Source: Cognaticolwellia sediminilitoris
GTDB lineage: Bacteria; Pseudomonadota; Gammaproteobacteria; Enterobacterales; Alteromonadaceae
Assembly (NCBI GenBank): GCA_002104535.1
Contig: NBOG01000016.1
Coordinates: forward strand, 1-56,373
Direction of reading: 5' to 3'
DNA length: 56,373 nt
Shown: one piece after another, positions 38,630 through 46,451 of the stretch
Position numbering within the stretch: position 1 is the stretch's first letter
Layout of the letters: each line of letters starts with the position of its first letter
Notes under the pieces: model-generated
What the model was told of the DNA's origin: nothing
The model's input: the letters and a program-made list of their open reading frames with translations, nothing else
Database searches by the model: none
Translations under genes and position numbers: made by a program

Positions 38630-39397
38630 TTAAAAATGAATAGTAGTACCAATAAAGACACCATCAAATTCAATATTAGTATACAAGTCGCTTAAATCAT
38701 CTAACTCTAATTTAACCGCGCGGTAACCTGCATTAATATTTATGTCGATGGCTAAGTTATCAACTAACTCATAACTTACGCCCACTTCGTAGTCATAAAG
38801 CGTGTGACCATCAATTGATAAAAAGTTGCCTTGTCCATAAAGGTTCAAACCGGTTAAAGGTAAACCAACGTTAGTTCTCACATATAACATAGGAACTATA
38901 TCGGTTACACCAACATCTGCAGATTTAGTCACTGAATCAGAACCACTTTCTACTGTTGCCGATACCGTTACATCGCCGTCAAAGTCGCGACCAGTTAAAC
39001 CAAAATCAAATGAGATTAAGTCATTATCAAATAGCTCATAATATAAGGTGTAATCGACAAAGCTTACATTGAAGTCTGCATTAACAGCAGTGCCTTCATT
39101 AAATGTTTCGCCTTGGAACTCAAAATCTTCAGCAAGTGTCGTGTTGCCCATGGTTTCTAAAGATGTTTTAGCAATACGGGCATTTGGAATTAATGGAATT
39201 GGATGTTCAAAGGCGATATAAAAACTATTTTGTTTTTTATCTTCCAAATTAAAATCAATTTGGGAATTACTATCCCCAAATGTACCTGTGGCATTGTTAT
39301 CCCAGATATTACCGCCTAAATAGATACCTAAAGCATCTGCATGAGCATTAGTTGATAAAATCGATGCAAGTGTTACTGCTAGCGCTATTTTTTTCAT
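38630..39397 (-). CDS. Outer-membrane beta-barrel protein (TIGR04219-like)
   Basis: Signal peptide (cleaved near TNAHA) followed by about 235 residues of alternating strands ending in a C-terminal aromatic (GTTIHF), as expected for an outer-membrane barrel. The opening GIYLGGNIWDN and the SFDFGLTGRDFDG segment resemble the TIGR04219 family of small barrels in Alteromonadales and Vibrionales. The ligand is unknown. It is the last gene of a three-gene operon, four bases after the DUF2333 gene. Confidence 0.82.
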   Translation of the reverse strand: MKKIALAVTLASILSTNAHADALGIYLGGNIWDNNATGTFGDSNSQIDFNLEDKKQNSFYIAFEHPIPLIPNARIAKTSLETMGNTTLAEDFEFQGETFNEGTAVNADFNVSFVDYTLYYELFDNDLISFDFGLTGRDFDGDVTVSATVESGSDSVTKSADVGVTDIVPMLYVRTNVGLPLTGLNLYGQGNFLSIDGHTLYDYEVGVSYELVDNLAIDININAGYRAVKLELDDLSDLYTNIEFDGVFIGTTIHF

Positions 39398-39401
39398 GTT
39401 A

Positions 39402-40394
39402 TTACCCTTGACTCAATAAGTCGTTTAAATCAATCAGTGCAGCATTTGCACGTGATATGTAATTGGCCATTACTAGTGAATGATTGGCGAGCATACCAAA
39501 GCCATCACCATTTAAAACCATCGGACTCCAGATTGCTTCTTGGCTAGCTTCCAGCTCGCGAATTATTTGCTGTACACTAACTTTAGCATTTTTCTTTTCA
39601 AGTACGTCATTAAAATCAATTTCAATGGCTTTTAAAAAGTGCAATAAGGCCCAACAAGCGCCTCGAGCTTCATAAAATTCGTTGTCAATTGACCACCAGC
39701 TGGTTTTTAACTGCATACTTGAATCACTTGATGTTGACTGCTGTGCAACGCTATCGCCGGCCAAATCAACATTCATTTGCTCTCGACCAACACTTGCACT
39801 TAAACGCTGAGAGTAACTCCCTAAACGTTTTGTTGCTTCTTGTATCCAAGCACGTAAGTTATCTGAACGAGCATAAAACTGGGCTGATTGATTGTTAATT
39901 TGCGTTAATGCCGTTCTGTAGGCGTATAACTCATTAATCGCTTTTTGATATTCACCTTCAGCACTAGGAATAGCCCAACTGGTGTGGTCAATATTGAATT
40001 GTGGTTGAGCGACTTTTAAGTTTTTGTTTTCAGCAGACTGAGATTGCGATCGACTAAACTCTTGTCGCATCACCAGCGCCATATCCCTGATCATTTCTAG
40101 TGCGCCAAACTCCCAAGCAGGAATATTATCTAAAAAAACTGACGGTGGCAGAGCGTCATTAGCTAAATATCCACCAGGCTTATTTAATAAGGTTTCAGTA
40201 ACACGAATAAGTGCTGTAGTTGTTGTATAACCAACTACTGGCTTAACATTCTCTGCCATTGCCGCTTTAGTAACTTCAGCACGAATATCGAATTTTTCTG
40301 GCTCAAAGCTCCAATAAACCCCCAGTAAATACAGCGCAACAATTAACGCGAAAAAACCTGAAATTACTGCTTTTGTTGAAATATTAACGCTCAT
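39402..40394 (-). CDS. DUF2333 family inner-membrane protein
   Basis: A 330-residue protein with one N-terminal membrane span (about 9-28) and a large helical periplasmic part. GGYLANDALPPSVFLDNIPAWEFG is characteristic in style of DUF2333. The function is unknown. It lies between a copper chaperone and an outer-membrane barrel with spacings of 8 and 4 bases, so the three are probably co-transcribed. Confidence 0.82.
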   Translation of the reverse strand: MSVNISTKAVISGFFALIVALYLLGVYWSFEPEKFDIRAEVTKAAMAENVKPVVGYTTTTALIRVTETLLNKPGGYLANDALPPSVFLDNIPAWEFGALEMIRDMALVMRQEFSRSQSQSAENKNLKVAQPQFNIDHTSWAIPSAEGEYQKAINELYAYRTALTQINNQSAQFYARSDNLRAWIQEATKRLGSYSQRLSASVGREQMNVDLAGDSVAQQSTSSDSSMQLKTSWWSIDNEFYEARGACWALLHFLKAIEIDFNDVLEKKNAKVSVQQIIRELEASQEAIWSPMVLNGDGFGMLANHSLVMANYISRANAALIDLNDLLSQG

Positions 40395-40402
40395 AAAATC
40401 TC

Positions 40403-40873
40403 CTAATGGTTATGGTGCTTCTTCTGCTTAATGCCTTTGACGCTATAATTTACATCGACGCTAGAATCATCATCAAAATGCAAAGTGATAATAATACTTT
40501 CCTCAGCTTTTAAAGCTCGCTTCAAATCAAAAAGCATCAAATGAAACCCTGATGGCTGAAAAATAACAGCACCATTTGCTGAAATCTCTACTGCGTCAAC
40601 TTGACGCATACGCATCATTCCATTATCCAGAGTATGTTGGTGAATTTCAATTCGGTCGCTCACTGCACTCGTTGCGGCAATAAATCGGATTTTGTTGTTG
40701 GCTAAATTATTCAGCGTCATATACGCTGACGAAATAGAAGTCCCTGGAATGCTCTCTCTTGCATAGCTATTTTCAACAACAATTTTCGCACTTTCAGCTA
40801 CAGCTTCGGCGCTAATAAAATGACTACTGATTAAAAGTGTAACTGAGGTTATCAGTGATAATAAATTCTTCAT
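40403..40873 (-). CDS. Periplasmic copper chaperone of the PCu(A)C family
   Basis: After a signal peptide (about 22 residues) lies the PCu(A)C domain. Its copper ligands are expected in EIHQHTLDNGMMRMRQV (His and Met) and GFHLML (His, Met), close to the H(M)X10MX21HXM pattern. These proteins hand Cu(I) to the CuA site of cytochrome oxidase. The C-terminal tail KKHHNH adds possible metal ligands. It is the first gene of the operon. Confidence 0.88.
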   Translation of the reverse strand: MKNLLSLITSVTLLISSHFISAEAVAESAKIVVENSYARESIPGTSISSAYMTLNNLANNKIRFIAATSAVSDRIEIHQHTLDNGMMRMRQVDAVEISANGAVIFQPSGFHLMLFDLKRALKAEESIIITLHFDDDSSVDVNYSVKGIKQKKHHNH

Positions 40874-40942
40874 ATGCCGCTATACATCCCTTTTTATCCA
40901 TATTATGATTCATCATCACTATTGTAACTAAGCTTGAACAAA

Positions 40943-41680
40943 ATGGATAACTTAATTATTTCTAATGAACACAATGGTGTTCTAATTATCAGCATAAATC
41001 GACTCGATAAAAAAAATGCCCTTAACAATGACATGTACCTTGAACTATGTCGTTTATTCACCATGGCTAACGAAAGTGATGATATTCGCTGTGTTTTGAT
41101 CCAAGGTGATGAAAAATGCTTTTGTGCTGGTAACGACCTTCACGATTTTATTAAGAGTAGTGAAAGTGGTGATTTAGCAGCGTTCGATTTAGTTAAAGCA
41201 CTGGCAACATTAGAAAAACCATTAGTTGCTGCCGTTGCAGGTCCAGCCGTTGGTATCGGCACTACCTTACTTTTACATTGTGACATGGTTTATGCTGCTA
41301 ACAATGCCAAGTTTAAATTACCTTTTACTCAACTAGGTTTATGCCCTGAAGCCGGTTCAAGTTTATTATTACCTATGCGTATCGGCCATAACCGTGCTTT
41401 TGAACTTTTAGTGTTAGGGAAAATGTTTACCGCTGAGCAAGCACTTGATTATGGTTTAATTAATGAAATCTGCCCGGCTGATGAGTTACTTGAAACAGCA
41501 TTAAATACAGCAAATACTATCGCCAAGTTACCTCTCGACTCTATGTTGACCAGTAGAAAGCTAATGAAAGCTCATACTCAAGAGATTTTGACACAAGTGA
41601 TTGATAACGAAGCAGAGCAATTTAAGCGCTTAGTTAATACTGACGAATGTAAAAACATTTTAGCGAGCTTTTTTAAATAA
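40943..41680 (+). CDS. Enoyl-CoA hydratase/isomerase family protein
   Basis: A crotonase-fold protein of 245 residues. The oxyanion hole segments are CFCAGNDLHDF and AAVAGPAVGIGTTLLLHCDM. One catalytic acid of classical hydratases is expected in LGLCPEAGSS, where a Glu is present. It may be a hydratase or an isomerase; the substrate is not evident and it stands alone. I choose ATG 40943 over the TTG three codons upstream. A strong terminator follows. Confidence 0.85.
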   Translation: MDNLIISNEHNGVLIISINRLDKKNALNNDMYLELCRLFTMANESDDIRCVLIQGDEKCFCAGNDLHDFIKSSESGDLAAFDLVKALATLEKPLVAAVAGPAVGIGTTLLLHCDMVYAANNAKFKLPFTQLGLCPEAGSSLLLPMRIGHNRAFELLVLGKMFTAEQALDYGLINEICPADELLETALNTANTIAKLPLDSMLTSRKLMKAHTQEILTQVIDNEAEQFKRLVNTDECKNILASFFK

Positions 41681-41706
41681 TCTTTCATTTAAAATTATAA
41701 TTACAG

Positions 41707-41740
41707 AGCTGAATTCAACTAACTTTGGATTCAGCTTTTT
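41707..41740 (+). terminator. Terminator of the enoyl-CoA hydratase gene
   Basis: Stem AGCTGAAT/ATTCAGCT with a 14-base loop and a T run, directly after the gene. Confidence 0.8.
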
Positions 41741-41772
41741 ATTTTCAATCTCTTTAATAGCTGTCTGTACAA

Positions 41773-42111
41773 CTAATATTGAGCTACAGGCTTGTCTCTT
41801 GCTACCAGCCAAATAATACCTGCAATTAAAAATATTGGCCAAAAAACACCAACGAGCAACATCGCCCCGCCACCTAGCACTAACATAGCAATAAAAATTA
41901 ATGAACCGAAAACACTCATGGCTATAGCTAAAGCAACTAACACTAATAGCACAACCACTAATGCTGAAACGCTAATCGCCTTTAAGGGTTCAATCAATTG
42001 TTCACCCATATATATATCAACATCAAGTAACTCGATGAAGCTGGTGCCTAACACATAGGTTAAAAACAGCGTGGCAAAGATAGCTAAAAACAGTGACTTA
42101 AAAAATGACAT
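41773..42111 (-). CDS. Small polytopic membrane protein at the end of the psp operon
   Basis: A 112-residue, very hydrophobic protein with probably three membrane segments (about 5-25, 45-70, 72-104). No recognised motif. It follows pspC by 36 bases in the same direction and so probably belongs to the phage-shock operon, perhaps as a membrane partner of PspA/PspC. The function is inferred from context only. Confidence 0.65.
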   Translation of the reverse strand: MSFFKSLFLAIFATLFLTYVLGTSFIELLDVDIYMGEQLIEPLKAISVSALVVVLLVLVALAIAMSVFGSLIFIAMLVLGGGAMLLVGVFWPIFLIAGIIWLVARDKPVAQY

Positions 42112-42147
42112 GACTTTTCCTTAATCTGATGAATATTAATTGTGTGG

Positions 42148-42360
42148 TTATGATCGGCTCGGCATTAATAATGTTGCCACTAAATACGCAACTCCTGTTG
42201 CAACTGGAAACATTAATAAAGCGACAATTGCACCAGCTCGAACACCAAGGCGCGGCAAGTTATAATGCTTAGCGATACCACCACATACACCCGATAGTTT
42301 TTTATGGATAATATCTTTGCTTAAGGTTTTATTTACACAATACTCACGATTAAAGCTCAT
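42148..42360 (-). CDS. pspC: PspC-domain protein
   Basis: A 70-residue protein consisting of one PspC domain: KLSGVCGGIAKHYNLPRLGV leads into a hydrophobic segment (about 42-65). PspC senses membrane stress and recruits PspA; enteric PspC has an additional C-terminal half, which is missing here. Its ATG overlaps the stop of the upstream 45-residue ORF (ATGA), indicating coupled translation. Confidence 0.88.
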   Translation of the reverse strand: MSFNREYCVNKTLSKDIIHKKLSGVCGGIAKHYNLPRLGVRAGAIVALLMFPVATGVAYLVATLLMPSRS

Positions 42361-42494
42361 TTTTTACTCCTCGTGTCAATCTCGACACCTTTGTATATCA
42401 ATCTGAAAAACAACACTAAACCGGCTCCGATAAAGAAACTAATTACAGGGGTTATAAACATAACTCCCATAATTATCTCTGGTGAAAGTGCCAT
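42357..42494 (-). CDS. 45-residue membrane protein between pspA and pspC (PspB-like position)
   Basis: The short ORF begins MALSPEIIMGVMFITPVISF, runs through one membrane helix (about 8-32) and ends in a basic/acidic tail (KGVEIDTRSKK). It is in the place of enteric pspB but is much shorter and lacks PspB's cytoplasmic heptads, so I do not name it. ATGA overlap with pspC and a GAGAAG ribosome-binding site support translation. Confidence 0.7.
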   Translation of the reverse strand: MALSPEIIMGVMFITPVISFFIGAGLVLFFRLIYKGVEIDTRSKK

Positions 42495-42514
42495 AACAAT
42501 ATCTTCTCAACCAA

Positions 42515-43177
42515 CTAACCGTTAGCAACTTTTTGTTTAAGTTGTTCTAACTCTTGGGTGATATTCTCTTCATTTTCTAAGTCACGAAACTGACTATTTA
42601 AGTCTTGTGATGAAGTCATATCATAAGCTTCAACTTGTGCTTCAACACGGTCGATTTTTTGTTGGTAGCGTTCAAATTTACTAATCGCTTCATCAATATT
42701 ATGAACCGCTGCTTTTTCACGTACTTTTAATCGCACTTCAGCTGACTGTTGACGTATTGTATAAGCTTCTTGCTTGCGCTTCGCTTCAGTAAGCTTTTCT
42801 TGCAAGCGTTGACTGTCTTGTTGCACGGCATTTAAATATTCATCAAATTGTGCAAGCTCTTCAGTAAACTCTGCTAGTTTTTGGCTACAACTTTGTTTTT
42901 CAACTAAGGCAGACTTAGCGAGATCTTCACGACCTTTAGTTAACGCTAATTCCGCTTTTTGCTGCCAATTAGCTACGCGACTTTCCATGTCGCGAATATT
43001 ACGCATAACCGTTTTCTTTTCTGCAATATGCTTAGCCGCTGTTGAGCGCACTTCAACTAAAGTTTCTTCCATCTCTTGAATGATCAACTTGATCATTTTT
43101 TCTGGCTCTTCCGCTTTATCTAACATCGCGTTAATGTTTGCGTTAATAATATCGGTGAATCTTGAAAACATGCCCAT
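42515..43177 (-). CDS. pspA: Phage-shock protein A (PspA/IM30, ESCRT-III-like)
   Basis: A membrane-repair and sigma-54 activator-binding protein of 220 residues. It is almost wholly coiled coil, opening with the amphipathic helix MFSRFTDIINANINAMLDKA and the conserved EEPEKMIKLIIQEMEE. CAGGAG precedes ATG 43177 by 7 bases. It lies second in a five-gene operon with a sigma-54-type promoter upstream. Confidence 0.95.
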   Translation of the reverse strand: MGMFSRFTDIINANINAMLDKAEEPEKMIKLIIQEMEETLVEVRSTAAKHIAEKKTVMRNIRDMESRVANWQQKAELALTKGREDLAKSALVEKQSCSQKLAEFTEELAQFDEYLNAVQQDSQRLQEKLTEAKRKQEAYTIRQQSAEVRLKVREKAAVHNIDEAISKFERYQQKIDRVEAQVEAYDMTSSQDLNSQFRDLENEENITQELEQLKQKVANG

Positions 43178-43190
43178 GGTATTACTCCTG

Positions 43191-43484
43191 TTACTCTTCT
43201 AAAGTTTGTGGTTTAAGTTGGCGTGATTTACTTGGTTTTAAAACAGCGACTAAATTGTGCGTTTGCACTTTGTTGTAACGCGTTGAAAACCTTTGTAACT
43301 CCGCTGATATTGAGTTTGAAAGTTGTGCTGATATATCCCGCGCAACTTTTTGCCCTTGTGACTGCACAACTTCGACTACGCTTTGCTCTAAAGTTACTTC
43401 ATTAGCTGAAGAATTTAGCGAAAATAGTAATGTGCACGATAATAAAACGGCGCTGATAGTGGGTTTACTTTGTGATAGTTTCAT
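43191..43484 (-). CDS. 97-residue secreted protein leading the psp operon, function unknown
   Basis: A signal peptide (about 28 residues, cleaved near NSSANE) precedes a short, mainly helical periplasmic part that ends in a basic stretch (KPSKSRQLKPQ). It stands 13 bases upstream of pspA and is the first gene after the sigma-54-type promoter, so it should be induced with the phage-shock response. I recognise no family. Confidence 0.65.
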   Translation of the reverse strand: MKLSQSKPTISAVLLSCTLLFSLNSSANEVTLEQSVVEVVQSQGQKVARDISAQLSNSISAELQRFSTRYNKVQTHNLVAVLKPSKSRQLKPQTLEE

Positions 43485-43556
43485 TATTAATATCCATATG
43501 TCAGTAACGTGAAAAGTTTTTATTAACTCTTCGTGTCGGTATCTGACATCACTATT

Positions 43557-43571
43557 ACAAGTGCTGTGCCA
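43557..43571 (-). promoter_or_regulatory. Candidate sigma-54 promoter of the psp operon
   Basis: On the minus strand TGGCAC (43571-43566), 5 bases, TTGT (43560-43557). Spacing equals the sigma-54 consensus TGGCAC-N5-TTGC, with the last C changed to T. It lies 73 bases upstream of the first gene of the operon. Sigma-54 control by PspF is the rule for psp operons. Confidence 0.6.
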
Positions 43572-43642
43572 ATTGGTTTATATTTTTTAACTAATTGTTA
43601 ATAAAGGACTTATTTAAAGGTGTGAATGCAGTGATAATTTCA

Positions 43643-43655
43643 GACATAATATGTC
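43643..43655. promoter_or_regulatory. Palindrome upstream of the psp promoter (possible enhancer site)
   Basis: GACATA-A-TATGTC is a perfect 13-base palindrome about 100 bases upstream of the expected start site, the distance at which PspF-type activators bind. I do not know a PspF consensus for this group, so the assignment is inference. Confidence 0.35.
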
Positions 43656-43775
43656 AGACTATAATTTAGTCAATATACACACTGCTATTAGTGAAATTGA
43701 CCAATAGTTGAATTTGACTTGGAAATAAAGTGTTGATGAGTAAATATTAAATGCTTTACATCATTATTGCATGGG

Positions 43776-44633
43776 TTATGAAACGACTTCTGTATCCGGT
43801 AAAGTGCCCCATTCACTCCACGAGCCGTCATAAACTCGGACATTTTCACGCCCCGTCAATTCTGCCGCTAACGCTAAAATGCAGGCGGTAACACCTGAGC
43901 CACAGCTCATGATCATAGCCTGGTTATGCTCATTAAGATCTACGAAAATTTTTTCTAAATGCTCCGTAGGTTTAAACAATCCTTGGTTTAGAAGCTCACT
44001 ATAAGGTAAGTTTTTAGCATTAGGCATATGGCCGCTTCGAACTCCTGCTCGAGGCTCTGCATCTAAGCCACTAAATCGGCGATTAGCCCTAGCATCAAGT
44101 ATTATCTGCTCTTGCGACTTAGATTGTGCTTGGACTTCTTGCCAATGACAAAAATAGTCCGTTTGCGCATGGGCGATAAAATTACCCTTAGGGTATTTTT
44201 TGTTAACATTGGAAATGGTTGAAGCATTATCAACTGGCTTATTTAGCTTTAGCCACTGGGGTAAACCGCCATCCAATACAGCAATGTTTTTATGGCCCAT
44301 CGCCTTAAACATATACCAAGCTCGCGCTGCCGAAAACAAGCCTAAATCATCATAAACAACAATTTGGCTTTGTTGATTAATACCAAGTGCTTGGGCTGAT
44401 TTTTCAAAATACTGCGCTGAAGGCATAGTGTGTGGTAAAGGGCTTTTTGGATCTGAGAAGTGTTCGTTTAAGTCGAATCGACGTGCGAAAGGGATGCTAC
44501 ATTCTGGCCAGCTAATCGCAGGTGCTTTCATATTCCCAACAGGGGGAATACTCGCATCAAGCACGACAAGGTCTTTACTAGCCAAAATAGCATGCAAATC
44601 GGTACAGGAAATTAATTGCTGAAAATTCGTCAT
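43776..44633 (-). CDS. sseA: Sulfurtransferase, 3-mercaptopyruvate type (SseA-like)
   Basis: Two rhodanese domains (about 5-140 and 160-280) in 285 residues. The active Cys lies in the C-terminal loop CGSGVTA (about residue 244 from this start); CGSGVTA matches the mercaptopyruvate sulfurtransferase signature better than the thiosulphate type. The start at ATG 44633 is preferred to a TTG two codons upstream. It stands alone. Confidence 0.85.
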   Translation of the reverse strand: MTNFQQLISCTDLHAILASKDLVVLDASIPPVGNMKAPAISWPECSIPFARRFDLNEHFSDPKSPLPHTMPSAQYFEKSAQALGINQQSQIVVYDDLGLFSAARAWYMFKAMGHKNIAVLDGGLPQWLKLNKPVDNASTISNVNKKYPKGNFIAHAQTDYFCHWQEVQAQSKSQEQIILDARANRRFSGLDAEPRAGVRSGHMPNAKNLPYSELLNQGLFKPTEHLEKIFVDLNEHNQAMIMSCGSGVTACILALAAELTGRENVRVYDGSWSEWGTLPDTEVVS

Positions 44634-44639
44634 TAACAA

Positions 44640-45021
44640 AAACCTTACGGCTAAAGATAATGCAAAATTAACTGAGTTGGGTGCGAATGTACAGTGTTAG
44701 AAGAGGTAGAGGTAGAACTATAAATGAAGCTAGCACAATGTTATTGATTGGAATTGTATTGAATAACACAAAAGGAATCGTTTGATTTTTCAGTATCTAT
44801 TAATACTTTCAATGAGCAGTGATAATCGCTTGTTAAGTCACATTTAATATCAATACATTGAAGTTAATAGCAAAAATTGACTTCGCATTATTATTCAATA
44901 TTAATCGTCAGGGTTGATCAAGACGGTTTTGTATCTAATAGCTGACTATTAATGAGTAGCGGTGCTCATACAGCTAAGCGTTAAAGCCGCTTATTTTAAG
45001 CTGTATTCAACTGAACAGGAC
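44640..45021. other. Intergenic stretch upstream of sseA
   Basis: Holds the sseA promoter region. No other gene or repeat was recognised. Confidence 0.4.
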
Positions 45022-45120
45022 TTACTTTCCTTGCTCTAAACGAGCAACAATAAACGAAGTCGCTAGCATACAGATACTGGGTAAAATAAATAAAGTAAAT
45101 AACATGGTTAACGTTGGCAT
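45022..45120 (-). CDS. Possible 32-residue hydrophobic small protein
   Basis: An ORF starting MPTLTMLFTLFILPSICMLA with one membrane helix (about 4-26) and a polar tail ARLEQGK. AAGGA lies about 9 bases before the ATG. It has no homologue I recognise. The ribosome-binding site and single-span layout make it more than a random ORF, but this is tentative. Confidence 0.4.
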   Translation of the reverse strand: MPTLTMLFTLFILPSICMLATSFIVARLEQGK

Positions 45121-45364
45121 TGCATCATTCCTTTTAGTCGTTTAAATGCGCTATTTTTTAATAGTGTTAGTTATTAAGTTGCATAAACACTTACAAAGGT
45201 TGTGCCAACGATGTGAAGAAATGTTAAACCACTGTTTTTATTATAAATTTAATTTATTGTTTGTTTAACTAAACCAGTCGAAAAAGACCGTTATTACAGT
45301 GATGTGGTGAAATTTACTAATTTATAGTGATAATGGTGTATGGAAATCAGTAATTCTACAAACT
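45121..45364. other. Intergenic stretch, nothing recognised
   Basis: AT-rich sequence between the 32-residue ORF and the dusA terminator. I see no further gene or structure. Confidence 0.4.
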
Positions 45365-45370
45365 GAGAGA

Positions 45371-45415
45371 AAAAATCCCAAAATCGAGAAAACTATTGTC
45401 GATTTTGGGATTTTT
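45371..45415. terminator. Bidirectional terminator beyond dusA
   Basis: A 13-bp stem (ATCCCAAAATCGA, 45375-45387, with its complement at 45399-45411) has an A5 tract on the left and a T5 tract on the right. It would end dusA transcripts on the minus strand. Confidence 0.88.
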
Positions 45416-45464
45416 ATTTAAATATATTGAATGCGTAAATTAACCCTATTAGGCTAAAGTAAAA

Positions 45465-46451
45465 CTAGATCACCTCAATATCGGGATTCAACTGTATGAC
45501 CCTATCAAAAGCCTGTTGCAGCACCTCGCCACCAATATTTTGTCCATTCGCGTTTTCACTTAAATAACGTCGAAACTGTTTAGCGCCCGCTAGCCCATTA
45601 CATAAACCTAACATATGCCTTGCGACATGCCAGGCTCTACCACCTTCGGCAACATGGTGGTCAATATAAGTTATCATTTCATTAATGATGTTTTGGCGTG
45701 ACTTAACGTCTGCGCCTACCTGCCAAATTTCATTATCAGCTTGCGCTAGCATATACGGATTTTGGTAGACTTCTCGGCCAATCATCACACCATCAATATG
45801 CTGCATATGCTCATTGGCCTGCTCAAATGATGTAATACCACCATTAATTGAAATAGCTAATTTGGGAAAGTCTTTTTTGAGTTGGTAAACCCTTTGATAA
45901 TCTAACGGTGGAATATCTCTATTTTGTTTTGGACTTAAACCACTTAACCAAGCTTTGCGGGCATGAATAATAAAATGCTGACAACCTGCCGCACTGACGG
46001 TGGTTAAAAACTGCTGTAAAAATTCATAACTGTCTAAATCATCAATACCAATTCGAGACTTAACCGTTGTTGGGATCTTAGTTGCATTTTGCATGCTGGC
46101 AACACAATCCGCCACTAACTCCGGTTCAGCCATTAAACAAGCGCCAAACTTCCCGTTTTGCACTCGGTCTGATGGACAACCAACATTAATATTGATCTCG
46201 TCATAACCTTGCTGTTCAGCGATTTTTGCACACTCGGTCATGGCAGTTACATCGCTACCGCCCAGTTGCAGTACCAACGGATGCTCTTGCTCGTTGTAGG
46301 CTAAGTAATTACCTTTACCATGCAAAATAGCACCTGTGGTCACCATTTCAGTATATAAAACGGTTTGTTTAGACATAACGCGATAAAAGTAACGACAATG
46401 GCGATCTGTCCAATCGAGCATGGGTGCGATGGAAAGCTTGTGTGAAATCAT
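45465..46451 (-). CDS. dusA: tRNA-dihydrouridine(20/20a) synthase DusA
   Basis: An FMN enzyme that reduces U20/U20a of tRNAs. It begins MISHKLSIAPMLDWTDRHCR and contains NVGCPSDRVQNGKFGACLM with the catalytic Cys. The 328-residue length from ATG 46451 is normal; a TTG 39 bases upstream is unlikely. A decayed copy of its first 14 codons lies at 48322-48363 beyond the esterase gene. The 5' end of dusA is a known integration target for islands and prophages. Confidence 0.95.
   Translation of the reverse strand: MISHKLSIAPMLDWTDRHCRYFYRVMSKQTVLYTEMVTTGAILHGKGNYLAYNEQEHPLVLQLGGSDVTAMTECAKIAEQQGYDEININVGCPSDRVQNGKFGACLMAEPELVADCVASMQNATKIPTTVKSRIGIDDLDSYEFLQQFLTTVSAAGCQHFIIHARKAWLSGLSPKQNRDIPPLDYQRVYQLKKDFPKLAISINGGITSFEQANEHMQHIDGVMIGREVYQNPYMLAQADNEIWQVGADVKSRQNIINEMITYIDHHVAEGGRAWHVARHMLGLCNGLAGAKQFRRYLSENANGQNIGGEVLQQAFDRVIQLNPDIEVI
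46410..46451. repeat. Direct repeat, dusA copy (att-like site within the dusA 5' end)
   Basis: This 42-base segment covers the first 14 codons of dusA and matches 48322-48363 at 34 of 42 positions in the same orientation. The two flank a 1.9 kb segment with a single gene. The longest shared blocks are ATCGAGCAT and TGTGAAATCAT. Confidence 0.75.

Noticed and set aside
42357-42494. Calling the 45-residue ORF pspB
   Set aside because: Position fits, but length and the absence of PspB's coiled cytoplasmic part do not. Left unnamed.
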